Assembly (NCBI GenBank): GCA_964485235.1
Contig: CAZAIO010000056.1
Span: 1 to 18,017 of the forward strand
DNA: 18,017 nucleotides
Source: CAZAIO01 sp964485235
GTDB lineage: Bacteria > Chloroflexota > Dehalococcoidia > GIF9 > UBA5629
Direction of reading: 5' to 3'
Shown here: positions 1 through 7,945 of the stretch, in pieces
How the letters are laid out: the number at the start of each line of letters is the position of its first letter
How positions within the stretch are numbered: the stretch's first letter is position 1
Translations under genes and position numbers: made by a program
Notes under the pieces: generated by a model
Database searches by the model: none
What the model was told of the DNA's origin: nothing
Seen by the model: only the letters and a program-made list of their open reading frames with translations

Positions 1-426
1 ACGGGTCCGGATTTCATAAAGGTCACTTCTTACTGTTCCCTCCGTAACAGCCAGGGTTTCAGCCCCGTATTCAGCCTTAAGTTGCAGTAACCTGTCCGCT
101 ATCTCATCTAATGCCTGGTCCCAGGAAATCCTTTCCCATTTGTTTTCTCCGCGTTCCCCGGTACGCTTCAACGGATACATAAGCTGGTCCGGATGATACA
201 GCCAGTCAAGAAGATGAGGCAATCTGTCCGGGCAGCTTTGAAACAGACGTATTTCCGCTCCCGTAACCTTGTTAACCGCGATAGGTTTCCGGTTGCCCCT
301 GAGCTTTAAAATACGCCCATCCCTGACATCTGCCAGTAACCGGCAACGGTCGTGACATCCGGGAGAAGCCCAGCATTGGATTTCTTTGGTCTCGATGCCT
401 TCTTCTTTAACATCTCTCGCAGCCAT
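1..426 (-). CDS. Molybdopterin (Mo/W-bis-MGD) oxidoreductase, N-terminal part, cut by window edge
   Basis: Reading the minus strand from the ATG at 426-424 gives 142 open codons that run off the left edge. The protein begins MAARDVKEEGIETK and has a cysteine cluster C18-x5-C24-x3-C28 followed by C65, then a VRDGRILKLRGN segment, YHPDQLMYPLKRTGERGE and WERISWDQALDEIADRL. This is the N-terminal domain of the DMSO-reductase superfamily, where such cysteines bind a 4Fe-4S cluster and the later part binds the bis-MGD cofactor. The cysteine spacing departs from the usual C-x2-C-x3-C. There is no Tat signal, so a cytoplasmic enzyme is likely. A good ribosome site AAGGAGA lies about 10 bases before the ATG. 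Resemblance is to the acetylene hydratase / pyrogallol hydroxytransferase-like branch, but the substrate cannot be told from the N-terminus. It lies downstream of the MmgE/PrpD gene on the same strand, with a 126-base gap. Confidence 0.88.
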   Translation of the reverse strand, partial: MAARDVKEEGIETKEIQCWASPGCHDRCRLLADVRDGRILKLRGNRKPIAVNKVTGAEIRLFQSCPDRLPHLLDWLYHPDQLMYPLKRTGERGENKWERISWDQALDEIADRLLQLKAEYGAETLAVTEGTVRSDLYEIRTR

Positions 427-552
427 ATATTACTTTCTCCTTGATATCTGCATCATTAAAAAGCATGGTACTGGTACTTGATTCCGTATAATATTAAACT
501 GTGGGCTTTCCAGAAAATCACCCTCTCTTCACACGGGGACCGAAACGGCTTC

Positions 553-1944
553 TTATGGGGCCAGCAGATTTACTATATCCCTTACGTTATTCAGTTTCTC
601 TAAACGGTCTACCTGGTTCAGCCATTTATCGGCATTATCCATAGATACCATCTGCGTAAATTCGATATTAGACCTGAACTTGTCGCGAATTTCGTCTTGT
701 GACATCGGACTGCTGAACGGGTAACCCTTCGGAAAATCAACAGAGGCATGAAACTCCTGTCCGTCTTTCATTTTTATCGTAAGTCCGGTCCCCAGCATGG
801 GCGTCTCAGGTGATTCGATTATCTTTATACGGCTGATGATGGGATTGAGTGCGGGATCATGTATCGATTCATCTGAGAAATGTTCGAGCTTTACGCTCTT
901 TCTGAGTAAGGTGCTGGCAATAATATATCGAAGATTAAAGGCGGCGTTAGCATGAGGGTAGGGGCCGATTTTAAAAGGTTGCCCGAAAAAGCCGTTCGCT
1001 CCGGTTGGGGATACATAAAGGAATATCTCCTCTATGTCGTTGATGTTTATATCATGATTGCTGTTAAGGGCCAGGACACAGTCGACAGCGGCATGTAATC
1101 CTCCGCAACACGGATACGGCTTGAAATGACCCTCTGTATAGTATTTCTCTCCCAGTCCCACGGTTAGCATTTCCGGCCGGGCACAACCGTCTGTATAAAT
1201 ATTGTAATATCCATGTTTGCTTAGAAGAGCATCTTCTACTCCCGTCCATCCAGCTTTGGCAAGCTGTGCCGCAAATATGCCGTTTCGGGATGATGTTCCT
1301 TCCAGCATTTTAAAAGTAGTAGCCCCGTCCCAGCAACCCTGCATACTCCCTGCCAGAGAATTGAGCACAATGCCGAAAGCATTCCGCATTTGCAGTTCAT
1401 TGAGTCGGAGTATCCGGCCGGCGACGGCAGTTGCCCCGAAAGCGTTTATTGTTCCGGTAATGTCCCAGGCTTTATTCGGGCTGAAACCGGACGAAGCGAC
1501 GATTCTCACTGTTGTATCATCGCCTACCGCTAAAGCGACGATAAGCTCTTTGCCGTTTATTCCTGCGGCTTCTCCCATTGCCAGGGCTGTTATCGCTGTG
1601 GTCCCGCCGATATGAGATCCGATCCATTCTCCATCAACCATGGACCCTACCACCTCGAAATCGAAAGACCGTGCCATGATGCTGTTCACCATTGCGGCAT
1701 TTTGAGCCGGCACTTTACCGCCGTAACCGAGAATAGAGGACTCTTCTCTGCCTCCCCATAACCTGACCAGATCGACTAATGCCGGATTACCCGGAGCTTT
1801 AGCGCCGCCTATCGAGCAACCTGCGACATCGATAATACGATTTTTTACATTCTCTATTATATTCTTGCTGATATTCTCAAAACGTGTATTTACAATATTC
1901 GCTGAGAGAGCTTCAATGTACGTGCCCTTAGATTCGGTCACCAT
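553..1944 (-). CDS. MmgE/PrpD family protein (2-methylcitrate dehydratase-like)
   Basis: A 463-residue protein, the usual length for the MmgE/PrpD family, which includes 2-methylcitrate dehydratase and cis-aconitate decarboxylase. Visible family hallmarks are the N-terminal helical part with a RIIDVAGCSIGGA-type segment, the AAMVNSIMARSFDFE segment, GSHIGGTTAITALAMGEAAG, WDITGTINAFGATAVAGRILRL, the QGCWDGATTFKMLEG region and the KPYPCCGGLHAAVD segment opening the C-terminal part. The start ATG is at 1944-1942, with a G-rich ribosome site (six G) ten bases before it. PrpD itself acts in the methylcitrate pathway, but no prpB or prpC is nearby, and many paralogues in anaerobes have unknown substrates, so I do not assign prpD. 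It precedes the molybdoenzyme on the same strand. Confidence 0.9.
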   Translation of the reverse strand: MVTESKGTYIEALSANIVNTRFENISKNIIENVKNRIIDVAGCSIGGAKAPGNPALVDLVRLWGGREESSILGYGGKVPAQNAAMVNSIMARSFDFEVVGSMVDGEWIGSHIGGTTAITALAMGEAAGINGKELIVALAVGDDTTVRIVASSGFSPNKAWDITGTINAFGATAVAGRILRLNELQMRNAFGIVLNSLAGSMQGCWDGATTFKMLEGTSSRNGIFAAQLAKAGWTGVEDALLSKHGYYNIYTDGCARPEMLTVGLGEKYYTEGHFKPYPCCGGLHAAVDCVLALNSNHDININDIEEIFLYVSPTGANGFFGQPFKIGPYPHANAAFNLRYIIASTLLRKSVKLEHFSDESIHDPALNPIISRIKIIESPETPMLGTGLTIKMKDGQEFHASVDFPKGYPFSSPMSQDEIRDKFRSNIEFTQMVSMDNADKWLNQVDRLEKLNNVRDIVNLLAP

Positions 1945-1985
1945 AATATATTTTCCCCCCGATATTCAGATTATTTTGACTTTAT

Positions 1986-2092
1986 GTGTGGCGAGTAATA
2001 ACTGTGCTTACAGCCCGGCCATTGTATTAGCATACCCTATAGTGTACTGTGATTCAACGGATTATGCGGTATGCCTTTGTTAAAGTCTTTAT
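1986..2092 (-). pseudogene. Degenerate copy of the 43-residue repeated ORF at 15549-15680
   Basis: Read on the minus strand this segment aligns with 15671 down to about 15560. By hand I count 77 identical bases in 106 aligned positions with two single-base deletions in this copy. Shared blocks include CCGTTGAATCA, GGTATGCT/AGTATGCT and CAATGGCCGG. The initiator ATG is ATA here, and the two deletions plus in-frame stops destroy the reading frame that is open in the other copy. I therefore read it as a decayed copy. Function unknown. Confidence 0.6.
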
Positions 2093-2300
2093 TATCGAAT
2101 TTCGACAGCTTCTCCGGCATTTCCGGATTGAGATAATAATATTGAAGAACTTATTTAAAAGTAAAAAAAAGTAGCGCAGGATATGATCCGGTGTAGCCAT
2201 CATTAAATGAAGACTAACGGGAACGGCTTGATGATAGTTCAAATAGCAGTAATACAGAAGGATGTTAAAATCATTGAAGCAGTCCCACAGGAATTTGTCA

Positions 2301-2339
2301 CTACCGGATAAACGTCGGGACGTATATTAATTCATGATA
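2301..2339. repeat. Dispersed 39-base repeat, copy A
   Basis: Matches 16806-16844 in the same orientation at 30 of 39 positions with no gap; all nine differences are transitions. Its centre is a 12-base dyad, ACGTC-GG-GACGT at 2312-2323. The partner has ACATC-GG-GATGT, so the dyad is kept by paired changes. It could be an operator, a structured RNA element or the end of a decayed mobile element. Confidence 0.6.
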
Positions 2340-2354
2340 TAAAACATATTTTGT

Positions 2355-2370
2355 AAAAGTCCGGACTTTT
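2355..2370 (-). terminator. Perfect 16-base palindrome just after the kinase stop
   Basis: AAAAGTCCGGACTTTT lies six bases beyond the reconstructed stop codon of the histidine kinase (2378-2376, minus). As RNA it could form a six-pair stem with a CCGG loop. The run of T belongs to the stem and is followed by ACAAAA, so it is at best a weak intrinsic terminator and may be a DNA-binding dyad instead. Confidence 0.3.
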
Positions 2371-2375
2371 ATAAT

Positions 2376-3718
2376 TTAATTATAGGTGTCGAATTCTTTT
2401 TTAAATTCGATAGGTGTTGTCAATTTGTTCATATTTTTATATTTATTTAAATCTANNNNNNNNNNNNNNNNNNNNNNNNNNNNNNNNNNNNNNNNNNNNN
2501 NNNNNNNNNNNNNNNNNNNNNNNNNNNNNNNNNNNNNNNNNNNNNNNNNNNNNNNTTAAATTCGATAGGTGTTGTCAATTTGTTCATATTTTTATATTTA
2601 TTTAAATCTATCTCAGCTATTATTGCAGTATTTTCACCAGGTTTAGAATCTATATAAAGTAAACCTCCGATAGATTCCATTCTCCATTTCATTCCTGCCA
2701 GGCCTAATTTGTTTTCTGAATTAATAATATCTTTTAATCTTGATGTATCAAATCCTTGACCGTTATCCTCAATTACCACTTTAAATGAATCATCACTAAA
2801 ATCTACACGAAGTGTAGTCATGGTGGCTTTGGAATGTCGTCGAATATTGTTCAAAGCCTCCTGCATGACACGGAAAAAGTTTATTTCGATATTAGCTGGT
2901 AATTTACGCATTTCTCCGTTGACCAGAAGACGTACTTCAATGCCGCATTCCCTGCTCATTCTATCGATTAACACTCTTAATGCTGGTAAAAAACCCAGTC
3001 GATCTAAAGCACTGGGTCTTAAATGAGCACATAACCTTTTTAAATCATCGACAGTTTCAAGGATAATTGAATTCATCCATTCGAGATAACTTTTATTGTC
3101 ATTGATGTCGTTATCCGACAATAACATTTCGGTTCTGTTAGATATGGTCAATAAATTTTGGATTATATCATCATGAAGGTTATGGGCAATGTATTTTCGT
3201 TCATTTTCCTGTGCTTCGATCATGTTCAACATACTTCCCCGCCTCATCACTTCTCTTTCTGTTTCCCGTTCTACGAGCATTTCTCTTTGTTTTTTTCTCC
3301 AGTTGACCTCGACAGTAAAAACCATAGCGACTAATAAAGGCAGAAATAAAAACAATGCACTCACTAATAATATTTCAGTAGGATAGACGAAATCTATTAC
3401 TTTATATACTACAATGCTGAAAGCTATTATCCATGTTACAGCGGCACCTCGCCATGAAAATACAATAGTGCTGTAAAGAATGGGGAAAATGAATAATGAG
3501 CAGACCATATGATGTGTAAATTCAAAAATACCCAGATCCCTTAAAGCTGTCATGGGAACCAGGCGACCTATACCTGCACGCATTACATCCGTCCACGGCC
3601 AGGCGCTGTAAACTATGACAAGAATTAGTGTAATGAAAAAAATTATCCAGAAATGAGAATTTTTATTCAAATGGAACTTTGAATTTATTCTACTTAAATA
3701 CATTTTAGCTAATATCAT
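2376..3718 (-). CDS. Sensor histidine kinase, NarX/DegS type (HisKA_3), interrupted by assembly gap
   Basis: Membrane-bound sensor kinase expected to phosphorylate the adjacent response regulator. The N-terminal 140 residues hold about four hydrophobic segments (roughly 23-40, 65-90, 92-110 and 114-138) with no recognisable extracellular sensor domain, so the signal may be sensed in or near the membrane. A charged, probably coiled helix (140-175) leads to the HisKA_3 box ERKYIAHNLHDDIIQNL, with H182 as the phosphoacceptor. The ATPase domain shows an N box (QEALNNIRRH, 286-295), a G1 box (DNGQGF, 318-323) and a G2 box (GLAGM, 339-343). As deposited, the 3' end runs into 100 N. Removing bases 2401-2555 as a duplicated overlap gives an ending PIEFKKEFDTYN and a TAA at 2378-2376, for 395 residues. 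The ATG at 3718 lies inside the regulator gene (14-base overlap), so the two are translationally linked. A second ATG at 3703 is possible; neither has a strong ribosome site. Confidence 0.88.
2401..2455. repeat. 55-base exact duplicate flanking the assembly gap, left copy
   Basis: Identical over 55 bases to 2556-2610. It ends exactly where the N run starts. This is the pattern left when an assembler scaffolds two contigs that share a terminal overlap without merging them, so the duplication is most likely artificial. Confidence 0.9.
2456..2555. other. Assembly gap of 100 N
   Basis: A run of exactly 100 unknown bases, the conventional length for a gap of unknown size. It sits in the 3' part of the histidine kinase gene. 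The identical 55-base flanks imply that the real gap size is negative, meaning the contigs overlap. Confidence 0.98.
2556..2610. repeat. 55-base exact duplicate flanking the assembly gap, right copy
   Basis: Starts at the first base after the N run and is identical to 2401-2455. This copy is continuous with the kinase coding sequence (residues ending NKLTTPIEF), and joining it directly to base 2400 restores an open frame with a stop codon 25 bases further on. Confidence 0.9.
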
Positions 3719-4412
3719 CCATACTAAGTATACCTTTGCGTACGCATAAAATAGCTGCTTCCGTGCGTGATGTTACACCTAATATTAAAAATATCTGTGA
3801 AAAATAGTTCTTTACCATTCGTTCACTTATAGACAATTCGATTGCAATTTCTTTATTAGAAAAACCTTTTGCGGCTAATCTCATTACTTCAATTTCTTTT
3901 ACAGATAATCTTTCTGTTGAGTTTATACTTATTGGTTTATTGGTGTATCTGAGAGCATATTTAATAACTTCTTTCGATACAGAGGGTGACAACACTGTAT
4001 CTCCAGCAAGTGCCGCGCGAATGGCATGAATAATTTCTTTGGCAAATGCCCGTTTTGTCAGATATCCCACGGCTCCAGCTTCAAGAATATTCATTACGTG
4101 TTCGCTATCATCATAGACAGTTAAAACCAGTATGGCCGTTTTGGGATGTTTTGCCATTATCTGGCGCGTAGCTTCGATTCCGTCAAGCGTTGGCATATCA
4201 ATATCCATAATTATGACATCCGGTGAAAGTTTATTCGCCAACGTTACCGCCTCATTACCATCACTTGCCTCCGCAACAACCTCAAAATCAGACTGCTTTT
4301 GCAGAATTTCTTTAAGAGCAAAACGTAATAAAGGATGATCATCAACCAGTAAAATCCTGGCTATTCTTGATTTAACTTCTTTCTCTTCATAAATGTCATT
4401 GCTATTTATCAT
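3705..4412 (-). CDS. NarL/FixJ-type response regulator with LuxR-like HTH
   Basis: Transcription factor of the NarL family, 235 residues from the preferred start. The receiver domain (about 18-135) has the acidic pair D24-D25, phosphoacceptor D70 in VIIMDIDMP, T98 in LVLTVYD and K120 in GYLTKRA. The C-terminal LuxR-type helix-turn-helix (about 168-228) contains LSVKEIEVMRLAAKGFSNKEIAIELSIS-type residues, with the recognition helix near SERMVKNYFSQI. I prefer the ATG at 4412-4410 because GGAG lies about 9 bases upstream; the frame also opens at a GTG at 4427, which would overlap that ribosome site. It is the first gene of the operon with the kinase and is divergent from dctP, 299 bases away, the normal arrangement for a regulator of the neighbouring transporter. 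Confidence 0.9.
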   Translation of the reverse strand: MINSNDIYEEKEVKSRIARILLVDDHPLLRFALKEILQKQSDFEVVAEASDGNEAVTLANKLSPDVIIMDIDMPTLDGIEATRQIMAKHPKTAILVLTVYDDSEHVMNILEAGAVGYLTKRAFAKEIIHAIRAALAGDTVLSPSVSKEVIKYALRYTNKPISINSTERLSVKEIEVMRLAAKGFSNKEIAIELSISERMVKNYFSQIFLILGVTSRTEAAILCVRKGILSMDDIS

Positions 4413-4711
4413 GATAAGTTTCTCCACTATTGTAATAAATATTTAAAATATGGATTTTATGTACTGATGGACCGACCATTTTGCCATTCAGTAAAGTAAG
4501 GACAGTCCATTAGCTTCTTTTAACATTGTGACTATTCGTTTATATTTATCAATATAAATTAACGTATTTCATTATAGAATAATTGAACTTCTTTATATTT
4601 TCAATAATTATCTCACCATACGAAAATATATGGAACTATTGAGGAGGTGCGAAAGTCATTTGTAAAGATATAACAGTACTAATTATATGTAAATATAAGG
4701 AGGAATAAATA
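4413..4711. promoter_or_regulatory. Divergent intergenic region between response regulator and dctP
   Basis: AT-rich 299-base spacer between two divergent transcription units, so it must hold both promoters. The clearest structure is a perfect dyad TTTATATT-TATC-AATATAAA at 4539-4558, a candidate binding site for the NarL-type regulator. A weak plus-strand promoter could be TTGAAC (4583-4588), 17 bases, AATTAT (4606-4611). The dctP ribosome site AAGGAGG is at 4697-4703. A second Shine-Dalgarno-like GAGGAGG at 4641-4647 has no start codon at suitable spacing. Confidence 0.45.
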
Positions 4712-5845
4712 ATGCAACTAAAGCGGTGGTATATATTAGCAGTAATATTAATACTCTCAACATTTGTATTTGGTGCCTGCGCCAAAACTGAGCCCTCTTC
4801 TGCTCCCGCGCCCTCAACTTCTCCTGCTCCTGATACAACGTCACAAGCGGAGATCATCGAGTTAAGAGTAGCATCTGATTCGAACGATGTTAGAAGTGCA
4901 ATAAGAGATAGTAACCTCTGGTGGGCAGATGAGATTGAAAAGAGAACTGAAGGTAAAGTCAAAGTTACACTGTATTTTGGTCAGACTCTTGTGAAACAAA
5001 CGGAGGCTTTAGACGCAACGCGACTGGGAACAGTCGACATGAGCTGGATGACGTTTGGTCTTTTTCCAGCCGAGTTGCCCTTAAATACTGTAGGACACGG
5101 TGCAGCGAAGTTTCATTATCCGTATGCGCCTGCTGCTGTAATGGCCTACTGGCAACTCTTCAATGAATTTCCCGAAATGGAAGCAGAATTTACAGCTCAA
5201 AATACAAAGATGCTTATACCTCTTGGCATAGGAGATACAAACCTTGCATCCAACAAGGAAGTCCACAGTTTGGATGATATGAAAGGATTGAAAGTACGTG
5301 CACCGGGCGCACTATTTCCTAAAGTAATAGCAGCCGCCGGGGGTGTTCCTGTTTCACTTCCTGCCCCTGAGGTATTTGATGCTCTTACCAAAGGTATAGT
5401 TGATGCAACAACAGCTAGCCTCGATGCAATGCAAACTTTCAAATATTATGAAGCGGCAAAATATCGTATTCTTATTAAATTTGGAGCAGCACCTACTTTG
5501 GCTTTGGTATCAAATTTAGACGTTTGGAACAAATTGCCTGCTGACGTCCAGAAAGTAATGATTGATATTGGCCCGGAATTTTTTGATACATGGGCACCTA
5601 TGAGTTATGCATTTGAAAAAGAGACGGAGGAGTTAATCGAAGATGCAGGAATGATCCCCGTAGATTTTCCTGAAACTGAAGCCGAAAAGTGGAGGAATTT
5701 ACCTGGTTATAAGGCAATCATGGATGATTGGATAAACAGTATGGAGGCAAAAGGGCTCCCTGGTAAAGCTGTTATGGATGAATGGCTTGCCCTCGAAAAC
5801 GAAATGGTACAGACCTATGGCCCGGATGGAACACACTGGAAATAA
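4712..5845 (+). CDS. dctP: TRAP transporter substrate-binding protein, DctP family
   Basis: Extracytoplasmic solute receptor of a TRAP transporter, 377 residues, the usual length being about 330-380. Residues 1-22 are a lipoprotein signal ending FGA before C23, which would anchor it to the membrane; a Pro/Ser/Ala linker covers about 27-42. The mature part shows the family pattern: WWADEIEKRTEGKVKVTLYFGQTL, LGTVDMSWM, then DMKGLKVRAPG with R196 in the place of the arginine that pairs with the substrate carboxylate in DctP proteins, followed by GGVPVSLPAPEVFDALTKGIVDA. That arginine argues for an organic acid ligand, but its identity cannot be read. Start is secure: AAGGAGG lies 8 bases before ATG 4712. 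It is the first gene of the dctPQM set, separated from dctQ by a long hairpin. Confidence 0.93.
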   Translation: MQLKRWYILAVILILSTFVFGACAKTEPSSAPAPSTSPAPDTTSQAEIIELRVASDSNDVRSAIRDSNLWWADEIEKRTEGKVKVTLYFGQTLVKQTEALDATRLGTVDMSWMTFGLFPAELPLNTVGHGAAKFHYPYAPAAVMAYWQLFNEFPEMEAEFTAQNTKMLIPLGIGDTNLASNKEVHSLDDMKGLKVRAPGALFPKVIAAAGGVPVSLPAPEVFDALTKGIVDATTASLDAMQTFKYYEAAKYRILIKFGAAPTLALVSNLDVWNKLPADVQKVMIDIGPEFFDTWAPMSYAFEKETEELIEDAGMIPVDFPETEAEKWRNLPGYKAIMDDWINSMEAKGLPGKAVMDEWLALENEMVQTYGPDGTHWK

Positions 5846-5859
5846 TTTTTAACAGACAG

Positions 5860-5944
5860 TTCAGTACCCGGTTGTAATGATGATATTTTCGATTTCATTT
5901 ATTTAAAAATAACATGATTAAATATCAGACGACCGGGTACTGAA
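5860..5944 (+). promoter_or_regulatory. Long intercistronic hairpin between dctP and dctQ
   Basis: The arms TTCAGTACCCGGTTGT (5860-5875) and ACGACCGGGTACTGAA (5929-5944) are complementary over 16 positions with one G-U pair. Inside them TGATATTT (5881-5888) pairs perfectly with AAATATCA (5920-5927), leaving a five-base bulge on one side and a one-base bulge on the other, and the centre is again partly self-complementary and A/T rich. It starts 14 bases after the dctP stop and ends 28 bases before the dctQ start. A likely role is to protect the dctP message or reduce read-through, so that receptor is made in excess over the membrane subunits. No run of T follows, so it is not a classical terminator. 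A small palindromic mobile element is an alternative; I see no target duplication. Confidence 0.7.
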
Positions 5945-5972
5945 ACTAATTACATTATTAGAAGTAAGTTTA

Positions 5973-6515
5973 ATGAATAAGCACAATCTTCAAACTAAAA
6001 TATGGATGTTCTTAGAAACTTTACGAAAACTAAGTACACGCTTTAATACATTGCTTGCCCTGATTGTGGCTTCCTGGTGTTTCTTAACCATGTTTCAAAT
6101 AGTCGGTGATGTAACCGGTAGATACCTTTTCTCACATCCTATACCTGCTACTTATTCAATGTCGGGAATTATGATGGTGTTCCTTGTGTTTTTCGGACTT
6201 ACTTACCTGGAAACTCTCAATGGAAATATACTGGTCGACATATTTAAAAAGCGGTTTTCTTATAGATGGCAAGCCGCTCTGGAGCTTATTTTTTCTATAT
6301 TCGCTCTTTTTATTCTTTCTTTACTCACATGGCAAAACTTTAATGAAGCTTTGCAAGCGTGGCGAGTCAAGCTGGCCGCTTTAGATTATTCAATTCCCCT
6401 TTATCCCGCTAAATTCGCTGTAGCATTGGGTTTCTTATTAATGTTCATCCATACATTCATCAACTTTGGTATCAAATTATTAAATTTAACAAGCACCAGA
6501 CTAGAGGTTAAATAA
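5973..6515 (+). CDS. dctQ: TRAP transporter small permease, DctQ family
   Basis: Small membrane subunit of the TRAP transporter, 180 residues (family usually about 160-200). Four hydrophobic segments are visible, near 25-50 (LALIVASWCFLTMFQIVGDV), 60-82, 98-122 and 142-165. The GDVTGRYLFSHPIPATYSMSG stretch after the first segment is typical of DctQ, where the first helix is followed by a conserved arginine-aromatic motif. Start ATG 5973 has only a weak ribosome site (GAAGTAAG), consistent with lower translation than dctP. Its TAA shares one base with the ATG of dctM (TAATG), so the two membrane subunits are translationally coupled. Confidence 0.9.
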   Translation: MNKHNLQTKIWMFLETLRKLSTRFNTLLALIVASWCFLTMFQIVGDVTGRYLFSHPIPATYSMSGIMMVFLVFFGLTYLETLNGNILVDIFKKRFSYRWQAALELIFSIFALFILSLLTWQNFNEALQAWRVKLAALDYSIPLYPAKFAVALGFLLMFIHTFINFGIKLLNLTSTRLEVK

Positions 6516-7825
6516 TGTTCACTCCTGAGGTTATTGGCATTATCGGTACGATTCTTCTTCTGGTATTGATATTGTTTGGATGCCCGATATGGCTCTCAAT
6601 GATTCTGATAGGTTTCACAGGCAGTACAACGATAATCGGCTGGTCACGTTCTTTAGGTATTCTGGCCACTGCTCCTTATCAGGAAACCGCAAGTTTTGGA
6701 CTTGCCGTCTTGCCAATGTTTTTCCTTATGGGCTCATTTGCTTTATACGCAGGTATAGGCGATGAATTATATAGAGTTGCCAGAACCTGGATAGGTAATC
6801 TTCATGGCGGACTGGCTATGGCAACAGCTATAGGGTGTGCTTTATTTGCCTGTGTTAGCGGTTCTTCCCTGGCTACAGTTGCTACCTTTACAAAAGCAGC
6901 TTTACCTGAAATGCGGAAATATCATTACGGCGACAAACTGTCCATTGCTGTTATAGCCTGTTCCGGTACTCTGGCAGTACTCATTCCACCAAGCGGTGTT
7001 ATGGTATTTTTCTGTATGATAACGGATACATCATTGGGCAGGCTCATGATTGCTGGTTTTATTCCGGGATTTTTTTCTGTTTTTCTATATGTGGCTATGA
7101 TTTACATATGGGCACGTCTTGAACCCGGTCTTGGTGAACCTATAAAAATAACAGTACCATTACGAGATAAGTTGTTATCTATCAGATGGCTGTTACCGGT
7201 AGCAATCGTTGCTATTGTTATGCTCGGTGGTATCTACCTCGGAGTTTTTTCACCGACAGAGGCAGGAGCTATAGGCGCTTTTTGCACTTTTATAGTTGCA
7301 CTGCTTCGCAAATCCTTGAATATCAGCAAGCTCAAGGAAAGCCTGCTGGATACAACAAGGAGCACTGCTATGATCCTCTTAATAATCATGGGCTCAATGA
7401 TATTCGGCAGGTTCCTTGTTATCAGCGGGCTTACGACCTATATTATTGACCTGTTTGTAAATTTATCGGTACCTTCGATAGTGACTGTAATATTAATTTT
7501 ATTGGTTTATATAATTGGTGGTACTATTATGCCGGCCATGGCTATGCTGGCAATTACACTTCCGGTTGTATTTCCTCTACTTACGAATGGCTTGGGTTAT
7601 GATCCTGTATGGGTAGGTATTATTTGTATAAAAATACTTGAAATCGCGGGGGTAACACCACCGGTCGGGCTTAATCTTTATGCGGCAATGTCTGCCGATA
7701 ATTCAGTAGATTTGTCAACTATTATTAGAGGCGTAGGACCATTTGTAATAATGGATGCAATTACGCTTGGTATATTAGTCGCATTTCCCATCATTTCTCT
7801 GTGGCTTCCTGAACACATGTTTTAA
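6515..7825 (+). CDS. dctM: TRAP transporter large permease, DctM family
   Basis: Large ion-coupled permease of the TRAP system, 436 residues and about twelve hydrophobic segments, matching the family size. Family features include LVLILFGCPIWLSMILIG at the N-terminus, LAVLPMFFLMGSFALYAGI, the GSSLATVATF and SGTLAVLIPPSGVMVFF segments of the first substrate/ion hairpin, SPTEAGAIGAF near the middle and AGVTPPVGLNLYA with its Pro-Pro near the C-terminus, the second hairpin. The ATG overlaps the dctQ stop by one base. The 120-base spacer to the first amidohydrolase is AT-rich and has no clear terminator, so read-through into the enzyme genes is plausible. Confidence 0.94.
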   Translation: MFTPEVIGIIGTILLLVLILFGCPIWLSMILIGFTGSTTIIGWSRSLGILATAPYQETASFGLAVLPMFFLMGSFALYAGIGDELYRVARTWIGNLHGGLAMATAIGCALFACVSGSSLATVATFTKAALPEMRKYHYGDKLSIAVIACSGTLAVLIPPSGVMVFFCMITDTSLGRLMIAGFIPGFFSVFLYVAMIYIWARLEPGLGEPIKITVPLRDKLLSIRWLLPVAIVAIVMLGGIYLGVFSPTEAGAIGAFCTFIVALLRKSLNISKLKESLLDTTRSTAMILLIIMGSMIFGRFLVISGLTTYIIDLFVNLSVPSIVTVILILLVYIIGGTIMPAMAMLAITLPVVFPLLTNGLGYDPVWVGIICIKILEIAGVTPPVGLNLYAAMSADNSVDLSTIIRGVGPFVIMDAITLGILVAFPIISLWLPEHMF

Positions 7826-7945
7826 GATATCTAATAAGATTTACTTATATATTTATTATCATTTCTAAATTTGCTCGTTTTATAAAGAACATGAATACAC
7901 TATTTTCTAAAAAGATTTAAATAGAATTGTCAAGGAGGTTGTCTC

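Larger units (their letters stand above)
1945..2375. other. Gene-free spacer with degenerate repeats
   Basis: About 430 bases with no convincing gene. A 62-codon minus ORF at 2054-2242 has no ribosome site and no recognisable domain, and its end overlaps the degenerate repeat at 1986-2092. The stretch holds two old repeat copies (1986-2092 and 2301-2339), both in minus orientation and each related to a copy near the right end of the window. The rest looks like decayed or regulatory DNA ahead of the MmgE/PrpD gene. Confidence 0.6.

Noticed and set aside
1217..1615. 132-codon plus-strand ORF
   Set aside because: Antisense shadow of the MmgE/PrpD gene; composition mirrors the real gene's codons and no domain is seen.
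2054..2242. 62-codon minus-strand ORF upstream of the MmgE/PrpD gene
   Set aside because: No ribosome site, no recognisable domain, and its end lies in the degenerate repeat that is frameshifted relative to the intact copy.
2453..2605. Frames translated through the N run on both strands
   Set aside because: They contain the 100 unknown bases and the duplicated 55-base flank; the plus-strand frame is an artefact and the minus-strand kinase end is better explained by merging the overlap.
4630..4665. Shine-Dalgarno-like GAGGAGG with a tiny ORF before dctP, a possible leader peptide
   Set aside because: The 11-codon ATG frame contains the G-rich motif instead of following it, and the GTG frame abuts it; no attenuator-like hairpin accompanies it. 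The strong site nearer to dctP explains translation.
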